64,000 nt of DNA from Spirochaetales bacterium (GTDB taxonomy: Bacteria; Spirochaetota; Spirochaetia; SZUA-6; RPPD01): positions 124,001-188,000 of the forward strand of contig JAFGGG010000004.1 of assembly GCA_016930675.1 (NCBI GenBank), read 5' to 3'. Positions 17,391 to 26,962 of this stretch are shown here, in pieces. The position numbers and the translations under genes were made by a program. How positions within the stretch are numbered: the first letter of the stretch is position 1; each line of letters starts with the position of its first letter. Under the pieces are notes generated by a model. That model searched no databases and was not told where the DNA came from. It saw only the letters and a program-made list of their open reading frames with translations.

Positions 17391-17921
17391 TTAACTTTCT
17401 CCGTAAAAATGTAAAACCGAACCGCCATAGGTTCGTTTATCGGTTAGGGTCATACTCTCTATAGTTTCCGGCAGCTTTTCATCTTTAGAGCAGTGGAGTA
17501 TTAAAAGACCCGATTCATTCAGCATGGAACGGAGCGCGATCTCAGACAGCATTTCTTTTTTGTACTTATAAGCAAACGGAGGGTCCGCATAGATGAAATC
17601 GAAACGATCTTTGCACCGTTTAAGAAAGAGCTCGACCGGTGTGAGCACGATCTTTATCTCCGTATGAATAAAACTGATGTTTCTTTTTAACGCGTTTATT
17701 TTTTTACTGTCTTTTTCTACGAGGATTACGGGCTCTGCGCCGCGAGAAGCGGCTTCGATTCCCACAACACCCGATCCGCTGAAAAGATCAAGAAAGGAAC
17801 ATCCTGAAATATCACCTGTTATGGCAAATAGTGACTCACGCATTCTGTCCATGGCGGGACGAATAATCCCTTTGGGACAGACTATTTTTCTTCCTTTATA
17901 GTACCCACCGGTTATCCTCAT
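17391..17921 (-). CDS. rsmD: 16S rRNA (guanine966-N2)-methyltransferase RsmD
   Basis: This 176-residue SAM-dependent enzyme methylates G966 of 16S rRNA in the assembled small subunit. It begins MRITGGYYKGRKI, the typical RsmD opening, continues with the RPAMDRMRES segment, and has the SAM motif LFSGSGVVGIE (46-56) and the catalytic DPPF (113-116). Length is normal. It lies 30 bases downstream of recG on the minus strand and is the end of the dnaE-recG-rsmD gene run, converging with the glycan cluster on the plus strand. Confidence 0.93.
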   Translation of the reverse strand: MRITGGYYKGRKIVCPKGIIRPAMDRMRESLFAITGDISGCSFLDLFSGSGVVGIEAASRGAEPVILVEKDSKKINALKRNISFIHTEIKIVLTPVELFLKRCKDRFDFIYADPPFAYKYKKEMLSEIALRSMLNESGLLILHCSKDEKLPETIESMTLTDKRTYGGSVLHFYGES

Positions 17922-17951
17922 AACTCTTCCTTTTTTAGTAATACTTTATTT

Positions 17952-20018
17952 TTAGCCGCTTTCAAGAAATTTATCCTTAAAAGGTGCTGTTTTATTCAAA
18001 ACATCTCTAAGCACATTGTGTTCCGGTTTTAAAAGACCGGGATCGCTGCTTAAAAGTTTATTTACATCTTCCCGGGCGGAAAGTAAAATTGACAGATCGT
18101 GGGTGAGGTCTGCGATATTTAGCTTTAAAAATCCCGACTGTTCTACTCCGAGCAACGCCCCCGGACCCCTTATCTTTAAATCTTGTTCCGCAATCTTAAA
18201 GCCGTCATCGGTTTGCATCATGGTTTGCAGGCGTTTAACAGCATCTTCCGTAATCTGCCGGCTATAAATCAGAAAGGCGTATGATTGAAGATTGCTTCTG
18301 CCTACGCGTCCTCTTAGTTGATGCAGCTGGGACAGTCCGAAGTGCTCCGCATGTTCAATCACCATGCAGGTAGCATTGGCTATGTCCACGCCTACTTCAA
18401 CAACACTGGTAGCCACAAGTACCTGAATATAGCCTTGGGCAAACTCTTCCATGGTAATTTTCTTTTTGTCTTCATGAATTTTAGAATGAATCAGGCCTAC
18501 TTTAAAATCTTTAAACACATGATTTTTCAGATTTTTATACATGCTTTCAGCGGCTTTCAAATCAATTTTTTCAGATTCTTGTATGAGAGGGTATATAAAA
18601 TATGCTTGTCTTCCTGCCTGTAATTCGTCTCGTACTCGTTTGTATACTTTGTCTTCATTGCCCTCACGGGCAAGATGGGTAATGATGGGCTTTCTTCCCG
18701 CGGGTTTGGTTTTGATAGTAGTGGTTTTTAAATCACCAAAAACGGTCAGCGCCAGACTGCGCGGGATAGGAGTGGCAGTCATTAAAAGCAAGTCCGGATT
18801 AAATCCTTTTTCAACAAGCGCTTTGCGCTGCACTACTCCGAAGCGGTGCTGTTCGTCGATGATTATCAAACCTAATTTTTTATAGTTCACATCTGTGGAA
18901 AAAAGGGCATGCGTGCCCACGAGAAGGTTGATTTTACCGTTTTGCAATGCAGATAATAAGAGTTTACGTTGCTCTCCCGTAACGGCTCCGGATAGAAATG
19001 CTATATTCATGCCCAAAGGCTCGGTCAGTAAAGCGATATGTTCCGCATGCTGCCGGGCGAGCAGTTCGGTAGGAGCCATAAACACCACTTGCTCGCCCGC
19101 TTCTATAACCGAAAGCGCTGAAATCAGTGCCACGAGTGTTTTACCGCAGCCCACATCACCCTGCAGCAGTCTTGCCATAGGATAGGGTGAGAAAATATCG
19201 TTATATATTGAAGCAACAGCGTGCTGCTGATCTGCCGTGAGTGAAAAAGGCAGGCGCTTCAGTAATTTCTTTGTGAGTGAATGTTTGATCGGTGTACGCA
19301 CTGCTCGTTTGACGGCACGTTTTAAGCTGCGTCGTGCCATGATAAGCTGCAGGTAGAACAGTTCTTCATATTTAAAATGCTTTACAGCACGCTGTAAGAC
19401 ATTTTCATTATCAGGAAGATGGACTGTTTTAAGATCCGCTGATTTGGAAGTGAAATTATATTTTTCTCTGATAGAGTGAGGCAGCTCGTCGTTAATTTTA
19501 TCAGCATAGAGTGCCAATGCATTTTTTAAAGCTTTATACATAATAATCTGTGAAAGGCCTGCTGTAAGCGGATAAACAGGAATGATTTTAGAGAAACGGT
19601 CTGATTCTTCATCATAACCTTCCACCTCAAAATTGCTGCTCTGTTTTTCTCCGAACCTATAGGTGAAGATCCCTGAGATGAAAAAAGATTTACCCGGAAC
19701 AAGTACATTCTTCAGGTAATCTCTGCCAAAACAGACCAGACAGGCAGTATCGGTCTGGTCTTTAATATATACTTTTAAAATGGGCCGTTTCTTGGCGGGT
19801 ACGTAATCATGAGTTATTACGGTTGCGATTATATTGATTTTTTTGTCCGTGAATGCGTTTTTCAGGGTACGTATTACTCTTCTGTCTTCATAATCGCGGG
19901 GAAACTGCAGAAGCAGGTCGGCTACGGTTTTGATACCCATTTTTTCCAGCAACATAGAGATTTTCGGACCGATTCCTTTGATGTATCTGGTTTGTTGTGT
20001 GATTTCTCTTAAGTACAT
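17952..20018 (-). CDS. recG: ATP-dependent DNA helicase RecG
   Basis: This 688-residue superfamily 2 helicase drives branch migration and regression of stalled forks. The N-terminal wedge/OB region (about 60-140) is followed by helicase motifs: Walker A GDVGCGKT (287-294), APTELLARQHAEH, DEQH (388-391), MTATPIPRSLAL, and a C-terminal GRVGRSNLQSY segment. Length matches the family. The gene shares the minus strand with dnaE and a PHP phosphoesterase upstream and rsmD downstream. The 80-base gap upstream has no clear terminator. Confidence 0.95.
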   Translation of the reverse strand: MYLREITQQTRYIKGIGPKISMLLEKMGIKTVADLLLQFPRDYEDRRVIRTLKNAFTDKKINIIATVITHDYVPAKKRPILKVYIKDQTDTACLVCFGRDYLKNVLVPGKSFFISGIFTYRFGEKQSSNFEVEGYDEESDRFSKIIPVYPLTAGLSQIIMYKALKNALALYADKINDELPHSIREKYNFTSKSADLKTVHLPDNENVLQRAVKHFKYEELFYLQLIMARRSLKRAVKRAVRTPIKHSLTKKLLKRLPFSLTADQQHAVASIYNDIFSPYPMARLLQGDVGCGKTLVALISALSVIEAGEQVVFMAPTELLARQHAEHIALLTEPLGMNIAFLSGAVTGEQRKLLLSALQNGKINLLVGTHALFSTDVNYKKLGLIIIDEQHRFGVVQRKALVEKGFNPDLLLMTATPIPRSLALTVFGDLKTTTIKTKPAGRKPIITHLAREGNEDKVYKRVRDELQAGRQAYFIYPLIQESEKIDLKAAESMYKNLKNHVFKDFKVGLIHSKIHEDKKKITMEEFAQGYIQVLVATSVVEVGVDIANATCMVIEHAEHFGLSQLHQLRGRVGRSNLQSYAFLIYSRQITEDAVKRLQTMMQTDDGFKIAEQDLKIRGPGALLGVEQSGFLKLNIADLTHDLSILLSAREDVNKLLSSDPGLLKPEHNVLRDVLNKTAPFKDKFLESG

Positions 20019-20098
20019 CTTCTTTTCATTTATTTATTACTACTGATAAAAGTAACGCTTTGCTTTTAAATAATTTATAAGGAAACCAGGAAAAGATT

Positions 20099-20767
20099 TT
20101 ACACAGCCACCCCGGGCGGGAAAAGCCTGTCCACAATCTCCTGCATGTTTTGATTTATAGTTTTCAGATCCTGAATAGAGAGGCCCGCTCCCAAAGCAAC
20201 TTTCTCCCGCAAGGCAGGTGAATGGAGGTCGCCGGGAGTATGAAAATCCGAATTGAGTACAAGCTGTGCGCCCTGCTCCAGTGCCAACCGGGCAACCCTG
20301 CCGTTACCCAGGCCGTGAGAATAGCGTGAGGAAATCTCCAAGTACACGTTGTTTTCTTTTGCCAAAGCCACCTCTTCGGAGGTAATGAGACCCGGATGCG
20401 CGAGGATATCGACTTTGGCTTGGATAGCGGCGCGGTTGGTACCGGGCTGCACGGGTTCAGTGATGGTTTCTCCGTGACAAACTACGAGACGCGCGCCGAG
20501 GCGGCGTGCTCTAGTAACAAGTGATGCTATTTGTGCCGGAGGTACATGAGTAATTTCAACGGCCGGGATTATCTTAATGTTTTTATAATACCCTTGAGTT
20601 TCATTGTAAAACTGCACTATTTTTGTAATGACATGCTCGATGTTTGAGGCGTCGACATGATCGGAAATACCGATTGCGGAATAGCCTGCTGCCTGCGCCC
20701 GACGCACAAGTTCGGCCGGAGTCAGTACTCCGTCGCTAAAAAAAGTGTGTGTGTGTAAATCAATCAT
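20099..20767 (-). CDS. PHP-domain phosphoesterase
   Basis: This 222-residue protein is a stand-alone PHP domain, a metal-dependent phosphoesterase fold. The metal-binding pattern is clear: HTHTFFSDG at the N-terminus (residues 5-13), ISDHVD near 34-39, a glutamate in PAVEITH, VCHGE, ILAHPG and a late NSDFH. It starts 2 bases after dnaE ends, so the two are probably co-transcribed; DnaE itself carries an N-terminal PHP domain. Relatives include histidinol-phosphate phosphatase HisK and YcdX-type enzymes. No histidine biosynthesis gene is near, so the substrate stays open. Confidence 0.82.
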   Translation of the reverse strand: MIDLHTHTFFSDGVLTPAELVRRAQAAGYSAIGISDHVDASNIEHVITKIVQFYNETQGYYKNIKIIPAVEITHVPPAQIASLVTRARRLGARLVVCHGETITEPVQPGTNRAAIQAKVDILAHPGLITSEEVALAKENNVYLEISSRYSHGLGNGRVARLALEQGAQLVLNSDFHTPGDLHSPALREKVALGAGLSIQDLKTINQNMQEIVDRLFPPGVAV

Positions 20768-20769
20768 AA

Positions 20770-23700
20770 TTATTCACTCCATACGTCTATAACTTGCGGG
20801 TAAAGTTTTAATTTTGTCAATAGTTCCGCGTCTGCGGCTATGGTCAGCTGCGGTGCTGCTTTTATTACCTTTTCATTTTTTTGTCCGTTACCGACTAAAT
20901 GAAAGTAAAGCGTGCAGCTTCCTTTTTGATCGAATAAGAAATCTCTCAACTGATAAGAGTTTTCTTCATTAAGAAAATCGCGCGCGATCCGCAGGTGAAC
21001 CGAGGTTGCTTTCTGATGTTTGATGTTGTTGGGGTGGATTATTTCATCCACAATAAAGGAGATCTCACCGCGGCTGGTGTCTATCTTGCCGAAAAAGGCG
21101 CGCACATGATTTTCCTCCAAAAGCTCACGGTATTTTTCAAATATATCGGAGAAGATCACCGCTTCTAAAAATCCGTTTTTATCCTCGATTTCAGCAAAAG
21201 CCATTCTTTTGCCGGTTTTGGAGATAATTTCTTTAACGCTTTTTATTAGTCCTACGATTGAATACCTTCGTCCCGCTGCCGCTTCCTCAAGCCTGGAAAG
21301 GTTGAGTGTTGAATACTTTTTTATTATGTCCTGATAATCATCAAGCGGATGTCCTGAAAAGAAAAACCCGAGGTTGTCCCTTTCATCCATTAAAAGTTTC
21401 ATTTTCGGCCACTCATCGACTCTTTCGATTAACTCCCTGTCAAAGCTTTCAGATTCAAGATTGTCAAAGAGCAGACCCTGTCCGCTTTCCTTATGTGCCC
21501 GTCTTCTTGAGGCGATTTCCATGATACGTTCCAAATTATGGAAGAGAGTCGCTCTGGTCTCGTTAAAACAGTCCAAAATACCCGATAGAATGAGAGCTTC
21601 AACAACTTTCCGGTTTACCATTTTTAAGTTTACCCGTTCCAAAAAATCAAAAACATTCTTATACTGACCGTGCTGCTCGCGTTCGTTTATTATTTCAGCA
21701 ACTGCCGCAGCTCCGATATTTTTCGCTCCGATCAGACCGTAAATAATATTGCCCTTGACAACGGCAAATTCTTTTTCCGATAAGTTCAGATCGGGCGGCA
21801 GAATATCTATGCCCATCTCCCGGGTTTCTTTTATGTAATGGGCGAGCTTGTCCGTGTTGTGCACCTCGTTCGTGAGATTGGCCGCCATAAATTCTTTCGG
21901 GTAGTTGGCTTTTAAATAGGCGGTTTGGTAGGCGATAAACGAGTAGGCAGCTGCGTGTGATTTATTAAAACCGTAGCCAGCGAAGGGAATAAGCAGCTCG
22001 AATAACTTTTCAGCCGTAATTTTACTGTACCCGTTACGAACAGCACCATCCACAAATTTAATTTTCTGTTCCGACATAATATCGACTTTCTTTTTTCCCA
22101 TAGCACGCCGCAAGATATCGGCTTGTCCCAATGAAAATCCGGCCACCTTTTGAGCTATCTGCATTACCTGTTCCTGATATACAATTACTCCATATGTTTC
22201 TTTAAGGATGGGCTCGAGTTCGGGCAGAGGATATTGCACCAGAGTCCAATTAAGCTTGCCGTTGACGAACTGATCGATATTTTCCATAGGACCGGGCCGG
22301 TAAAGAGCGTTTAAGGCGATCAGATCCTCGATCCTTTCCGGTTTGGCGCGTTTTAAAATATTCTGCATGCCCGTACTTTCAAACTGGAAGATACAGGTAC
22401 TTTTTCCCAAACTGAGCATTTTAAAGGTATTGGGATCATCCAGGGGTATGTCTGCAATGGTAAATTCAATACCCCGCCTTTTAATAAGTTCGATTGTATT
22501 CTGAATGAGGGTGAGAGTTTTTAAACCTAAGAAATCCATTTTCACAAGACCCGATTCCTCAAGATAATCCATGGTGTATTGGGTGGCGATAGAGCCGGTT
22601 TTAGGATCTCGATATAACGGTATATAATGGGTAAGCGGCGCCTTACCGATAACAATACCGGCCGCGTGCGTGGACGCGTGGCGGCAAAGACCTTCGAGTT
22701 TTTTACTTACCGAAATCAGCTGTTTGTAGAGTGTGCCTTTATTTTCCAATGCCTTTAGTTTTTTTTCCAGATTCAGGGCCTTTTCCAAAGTCATTTTCGG
22801 CGCCATGGGTATGAGTTTGGCAATACTATCGGCTTCCGCGTAAGGAATATCCAATACTCTGGCTACGTCCCGGATTACGGCTCTGGCTTTAAGCGTGCCG
22901 AACGTAATAATCTGGGCTACCCTGTCTTTGCCGTACTTTTGGGTCACATAATCGATAACCTCTCCGCGCCGTTCATAGCAAAAATCTATATCAAAATCAG
23001 GCATGGAAATCCGCTCGGGGTTTAAAAAACGTTCAAAAAGCAGGCCGTATTTTAACGGATCGATGTCGGTAATTCCCAGACAATAGGCGACTATTGAGCC
23101 CGCTCCGGAACCGCGTCCGGGTCCGACCAGAATGTTATGTTCTTTGGCAAACCGGATAAAGTCCCATACAATAAGAAAGTAACCGGTATAGCCCATGGAA
23201 TTAATTACTGACAGCTCATATTTGATCCGCTCCATCATTTCCGTTGTCACGGACTGATAGCGTTCCGTAAGTTTTTTCATTACGATCTCATCCAAATAGC
23301 TTTCCAGCGTATAACCTTGCGGTACGCTGTAATGCGGGAGCTGCGGACCGGGGAGGGGTATTTCAAGGTTACACATTTCGGCAATCCGCAATGTATTGCT
23401 CAAGGCCTGCGGTGTGGCGGAAAAAATCGTTTCCATCTCCTCCGGACTTTTAAAATAGAACTCCGGATGTTCGAATTTTAAACGGCTCCCTTCATTGAGT
23501 TTTTTATTTGTTCCTATGCAGATGGCCACATCATGCGCCAGGGCATCATCTTTATCCGTGTAATGGATATCATTAGTCGCTACCAATGAAATGCCCGTTG
23601 CTTTTGAAATCTCGATAAGCGCTTTATTCACTTTTTTTTGTTCGGCTATGCCGTGATATTGAAGCTCTAAATAATAATTTTCTTTTCCGAACAGGTCCCT

Positions 23701-24189
23701 GTACCAGATTGCTTTGTCTTTGGCTGCTTCGAAATTATTATTTAACACGAGTGAGGAAATTTCACCGGCCAGACAGGCACTCAGACAAATAAGACCCTGA
23801 GCATGTTCCTGCAGCAGCTCTCTGTCTATTCTGGGCCTGTAATAAAAACCTTCAGTATAGCTTTTTGATGAAAGCTCCAGAAGGTTTCTATAGCCGATAT
23901 GGTCTTGCGCTAAAAGTACGACATGATAATATTTTACCGAATATTCGCCGCTGCTTTTTTGGAAGCGTGATGCGGGAGTGAGATAAAACTCGGATCCGAT
24001 AATGGGTTTAACGCCCTGCTGTACACAGGTTTTATAAAATTTAAGGATTCCGAACATGTTGCCGTGATCGGTAAGAGCCAAATGACTCATGCCCAAACTT
24101 TTAGCCTTCGAGACAAGGCCGGGTATGGAGGCAATGCCGTCCAGTAGTGAGTAATCTGAGTGCGTGTGCAAATGGATGAATTCAGTCAT
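20770..24189 (-). CDS. dnaE: DNA polymerase III subunit alpha
   Basis: This 1139-residue protein is the replicative C-family polymerase. The N-terminal PHP domain has HLHTHSDYS (6-14) and LALTDHGNM. The polymerase core shows GRGSGAGSIVAYCLGITDID and the catalytic aspartates in MPDFDIDF, near residue 400, plus YRPGPMENI and GYGFNKSHAAAYS. The C-terminal part contains a helix-hairpin-helix region and an OB-fold segment (YSIVGLIKSVKEI). Length is standard for DnaE1. The gene is followed 2 bases later by the PHP gene. Upstream lies the end of the glycan cluster, 104 bases away. Confidence 0.97.
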   Translation of the reverse strand: MTEFIHLHTHSDYSLLDGIASIPGLVSKAKSLGMSHLALTDHGNMFGILKFYKTCVQQGVKPIIGSEFYLTPASRFQKSSGEYSVKYYHVVLLAQDHIGYRNLLELSSKSYTEGFYYRPRIDRELLQEHAQGLICLSACLAGEISSLVLNNNFEAAKDKAIWYRDLFGKENYYLELQYHGIAEQKKVNKALIEISKATGISLVATNDIHYTDKDDALAHDVAICIGTNKKLNEGSRLKFEHPEFYFKSPEEMETIFSATPQALSNTLRIAEMCNLEIPLPGPQLPHYSVPQGYTLESYLDEIVMKKLTERYQSVTTEMMERIKYELSVINSMGYTGYFLIVWDFIRFAKEHNILVGPGRGSGAGSIVAYCLGITDIDPLKYGLLFERFLNPERISMPDFDIDFCYERRGEVIDYVTQKYGKDRVAQIITFGTLKARAVIRDVARVLDIPYAEADSIAKLIPMAPKMTLEKALNLEKKLKALENKGTLYKQLISVSKKLEGLCRHASTHAAGIVIGKAPLTHYIPLYRDPKTGSIATQYTMDYLEESGLVKMDFLGLKTLTLIQNTIELIKRRGIEFTIADIPLDDPNTFKMLSLGKSTCIFQFESTGMQNILKRAKPERIEDLIALNALYRPGPMENIDQFVNGKLNWTLVQYPLPELEPILKETYGVIVYQEQVMQIAQKVAGFSLGQADILRRAMGKKKVDIMSEQKIKFVDGAVRNGYSKITAEKLFELLIPFAGYGFNKSHAAAYSFIAYQTAYLKANYPKEFMAANLTNEVHNTDKLAHYIKETREMGIDILPPDLNLSEKEFAVVKGNIIYGLIGAKNIGAAAVAEIINEREQHGQYKNVFDFLERVNLKMVNRKVVEALILSGILDCFNETRATLFHNLERIMEIASRRRAHKESGQGLLFDNLESESFDRELIERVDEWPKMKLLMDERDNLGFFFSGHPLDDYQDIIKKYSTLNLSRLEEAAAGRRYSIVGLIKSVKEIISKTGKRMAFAEIEDKNGFLEAVIFSDIFEKYRELLEENHVRAFFGKIDTSRGEISFIVDEIIHPNNIKHQKATSVHLRIARDFLNEENSYQLRDFLFDQKGSCTLYFHLVGNGQKNEKVIKAAPQLTIAADAELLTKLKLYPQVIDVWSE

Positions 24190-24293
24190 GGTGATTAGTT
24201 TTAATATAACGTGTTGTTACTGATCTGTAAATATGGAAATGGAAGAGAAGTGGGGATATTATATATGGTACCACATAAATTTTTAGGAACTAT
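24190..24293 (-). promoter_or_regulatory. Intergenic region upstream of dnaE
   Basis: This 104-base gap lies between the last glycan-cluster glycosyltransferase and dnaE, both read leftwards. It is AT-rich and should hold the dnaE promoter unless transcription reads through from the glycan genes. I see no GC-rich hairpin with a T-run, so no clear intrinsic terminator separates the two units. Confidence 0.25.
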
Positions 24294-25139
24294 TTAGTTT
24301 TTTAATATTTTATTTCGTATGAATTTTAGACATATCGTGAATGTCATGGAAATTACAATCATGATTGAGACAAAATGGTTATGAAAAAAATTGAGCACAA
24401 AGCGATACCTGTACTTTAGATTATTTGAGGAGCGGGTGGAAATCAATGACCGCCATAGATCCGATAGAGACATAATGTTGGAACTGCTTAATCCGGTTTC
24501 TCTGTCATCCAGCAGGCAGACTGCGTCACGTATTATAAAGGTCGGAATACCAAATCTTCCAGCCCGTAAGGAAAAATCATTATCCCCGCCGTAGTGCGGC
24601 AAATTTTTACTGATTTTTCCTATTTTTTTTAGGGTCTGGACGGTGAAACACAAAAATCTGGCCGTTGCCAGATGGATTCGCGCATATCGGGATTTGAAAT
24701 CTCTGGGATGTTTTGATATGTAGGGGAACCACATGATCACTTTGGAGCCGGCTGATTTTTCCTGTCCCTGCTGATCAAAAACGCGGGGGTGATAAAGCGC
24801 GTTCGCGTTTTGTTTAAGAGCCGAAGTGATTTTATTATAGGTAGTGGGTGTTATTTGCACGTCATTATTGGCGAAGATGCAGATATCGTGCGGCTTGGGA
24901 TCTAAATTGATTAAAAGATAATCAATACCTGCATTAACAGCGCCGCCCCACCAGAGATTACCGTCGCCTTTTATAATTGTAAGATTTTCATACGCGGCGA
25001 ACGCTTTACTGCTTTCACGCGCTTTGTCATCATCGATTAAAATGATGTGGTATTTTTCTTTTAAATTATGGCGGATGCTTTGTAAAAATAATTTTGTTGT
25101 TGAAACCTTTTTATGTGTGGGAAGAATAATGTAAATCAT
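24294..25139 (-). CDS. Glycosyltransferase family 2, rhamnosyltransferase-like
   Basis: This 281-residue GT-A enzyme resembles WbbL-type GT2 glycosyltransferases. It has the N-terminal beta strand IILPTHKK, a GDGNLWWGGAVNAG segment that is diagnostic for this subgroup, and the acidic donor motif FANNDVQ. Near residue 195, PHYGGDNDFSLR matches the acceptor/base region. The C-terminal 30 residues are hydrophobic and probably membrane-associated. It is the last gene of the minus-strand glycan cluster and begins 1 base after the previous stop. The sugar is unknown. Confidence 0.85.
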   Translation of the reverse strand: MIYIILPTHKKVSTTKLFLQSIRHNLKEKYHIILIDDDKARESSKAFAAYENLTIIKGDGNLWWGGAVNAGIDYLLINLDPKPHDICIFANNDVQITPTTYNKITSALKQNANALYHPRVFDQQGQEKSAGSKVIMWFPYISKHPRDFKSRYARIHLATARFLCFTVQTLKKIGKISKNLPHYGGDNDFSLRAGRFGIPTFIIRDAVCLLDDRETGLSSSNIMSLSDLWRSLISTRSSNNLKYRYRFVLNFFHNHFVSIMIVISMTFTICLKFIRNKILKN

Positions 25140-25140
25140 A

Positions 25141-26106
25141 CTACTTAAATGATGGAAAAGAATGCGGAGTTTTTACTGTTATAAATTTCTTTTTTTTACA
25201 GAATAACCATAACCGCAGTTTAAATAACAACTCCTTGAGGAATTCAATTTTAAATGCCATCCTGTAAAATATTAATAAGAGCTGTACAATGGTTTGTTGG
25301 TCAAGAGATCTATTCTTTAAAATGCCAATAATCCGGTTTTTTTGCCAGCCGTAATAATAGCTTTTTTTAAAATGATGAAAAAAGCGCTTTCCGAAATGCT
25401 TGCTTATTTCGGTTTCCCAGATTGCAAGAGCCTGCTGTATCTTGTGCCGGCGCCGGCTGCTTAATGTAATACGTGATGTATCGGCGTGTATATTGGGATG
25501 TACCAAAGCCTTGGGTACACCGTAAATATTAATGTCGTGAAAAGCCAATTTAAGCCAAAGGTCATGATCCACACCGCTTTTAATTTCCGATGTGTAGCCG
25601 CCGATTTGTTTTAAAGTGGATAAAAAATAGAACTGCGCCCCTACGGGCGGTGTATATCCTCTTTTTATATATTCTTTCAACGGGCCGTTCATATCGGGAA
25701 TATAGTGAATATGTGTGCCCAAATTGTTTGTGTAATCCGTGCCGCAGCAAAAGCACCAACGGTCGTCATAAGTGGCAGCTGCGGTCACAAAGTAGGAAAG
25801 AAAATCGTGATTCCATGCGTCGTCATCGTCAATAAAAGTAAAGTAGAGGCCGCGGGCGTGGCGGATTGCGGTATTGCGTGCGGCTGCCAGACCTTTATTG
25901 GTCGTGTGTGTAAAATAAGCGATCCTGTTATCCTGATTCTGGTAGTGCTTTATAACGGATTCCGTGCTGTCTTTTGAGCCGTCATTTACGATTAACAGTT
26001 CAAAATCAGAGTATGTTTGTGACAGTACATTTTCAATAACCGCACCAAGTAAATGAGCGCGATTATAGGTGGCAATACAAATAGAAACCAGGTTTGAATT
26101 ATTCAT
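25141..26106 (-). CDS. Glycosyltransferase family 2
   Basis: This 321-residue GT2 enzyme shows CIATYNRAHLL, VNDGSKDST and the metal-binding FIDDDDAW. The C-terminal 90 residues are basic with hydrophobic stretches, consistent with membrane association. It is the middle of three consecutive GT2 genes at the downstream end of the cluster. Its N-terminal half resembles the next gene (26141-26962), suggesting the pair arose by duplication of a common GT2 ancestor. Sugar specificity is unknown. Confidence 0.87.
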   Translation of the reverse strand: MNNSNLVSICIATYNRAHLLGAVIENVLSQTYSDFELLIVNDGSKDSTESVIKHYQNQDNRIAYFTHTTNKGLAAARNTAIRHARGLYFTFIDDDDAWNHDFLSYFVTAAATYDDRWCFCCGTDYTNNLGTHIHYIPDMNGPLKEYIKRGYTPPVGAQFYFLSTLKQIGGYTSEIKSGVDHDLWLKLAFHDINIYGVPKALVHPNIHADTSRITLSSRRRHKIQQALAIWETEISKHFGKRFFHHFKKSYYYGWQKNRIIGILKNRSLDQQTIVQLLLIFYRMAFKIEFLKELLFKLRLWLFCKKKKFITVKTPHSFPSFK

Positions 26107-26140
26107 AGCTTATTAACTTAAGTGCATATTAAAAACTTAT

Positions 26141-26962
26141 TCAGTTGCTTTTAAACCGGTAACAAAGCAGTAAAAAAACGGCTTTACTGATTCTTAAAAA
26201 TCTATAAAGTAATGTTGAGGGATATTTCAAGAAATATTTGATATACTTCTTTACGCAATATCGATTTGCATAAATATGCTTTATCAGTGCTTGTTTTGAT
26301 GTCAAGCCTGTTATTCTATCCGAACCCGTTTCATAAATGTTAGTGGTTATTTCGGGCATGAAATGTACCCGGTAATTATACTGCAAGATACATTTCCTGT
26401 AAAAATCACTGTCGATTCCGCGCTGCAGGTTGGTATCGAATCCGTCCGCCGCCAGAATTATTGCTCTTTTTGTCATTACCGTGGGGCTGTAAATATACCC
26501 ATTGCCTTTGAGAATCATTCTTTTTAAGTGCGCAGGCCTTGTTATAATATTTGGAATCATTTTATCGCTGCGAATAAGATTAACACTGGAGCAGACAATC
26601 CCCAGATTCACATGGGCCGGATTCTCAAAAAGCGCCACCTGTTTTTGTAATTTGTTTCTATCAATCCATTCGTCGTCGTCATCCATAAAAGCGATGTATT
26701 TACCAATGCTCGCTTTTACTCCAGTATTTCTAGAAAAGGAAAGCCCGAAATTTTTTTTATGACAAAAATATCTTATACGGCTGTGAATTTCTTTATAATC
26801 TGCGATTACCTGTTCTGTGTTGTCATTAGAGTGGTCATCAACTATTATCACTTCAATATTGCTGTATGTTTGCTTAAATACAGAATTTAAACAGCGTTGT
26901 AAGAGGTGTGCTCTGTTATAGGTAGTGATATTTACGCTGACTAATGGCACTCTGCTACTCAT
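26141..26962 (-). CDS. Glycosyltransferase family 2
   Basis: This 273-residue GT2 enzyme shows NITTYNRAHLLQRC, VDDHSNDNT and FMDDDDEW. Its start overlaps the end of the polysaccharide deacetylase gene by 8 bases, indicating coupled translation. The C-terminus ends in a basic and hydrophobic segment (AVFLLLCYRF). It probably adds one residue of the glycan on the cytoplasmic side; donor and acceptor are unknown. Confidence 0.87.
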   Translation of the reverse strand: MSSRVPLVSVNITTYNRAHLLQRCLNSVFKQTYSNIEVIIVDDHSNDNTEQVIADYKEIHSRIRYFCHKKNFGLSFSRNTGVKASIGKYIAFMDDDDEWIDRNKLQKQVALFENPAHVNLGIVCSSVNLIRSDKMIPNIITRPAHLKRMILKGNGYIYSPTVMTKRAIILAADGFDTNLQRGIDSDFYRKCILQYNYRVHFMPEITTNIYETGSDRITGLTSKQALIKHIYANRYCVKKYIKYFLKYPSTLLYRFLRISKAVFLLLCYRFKSN

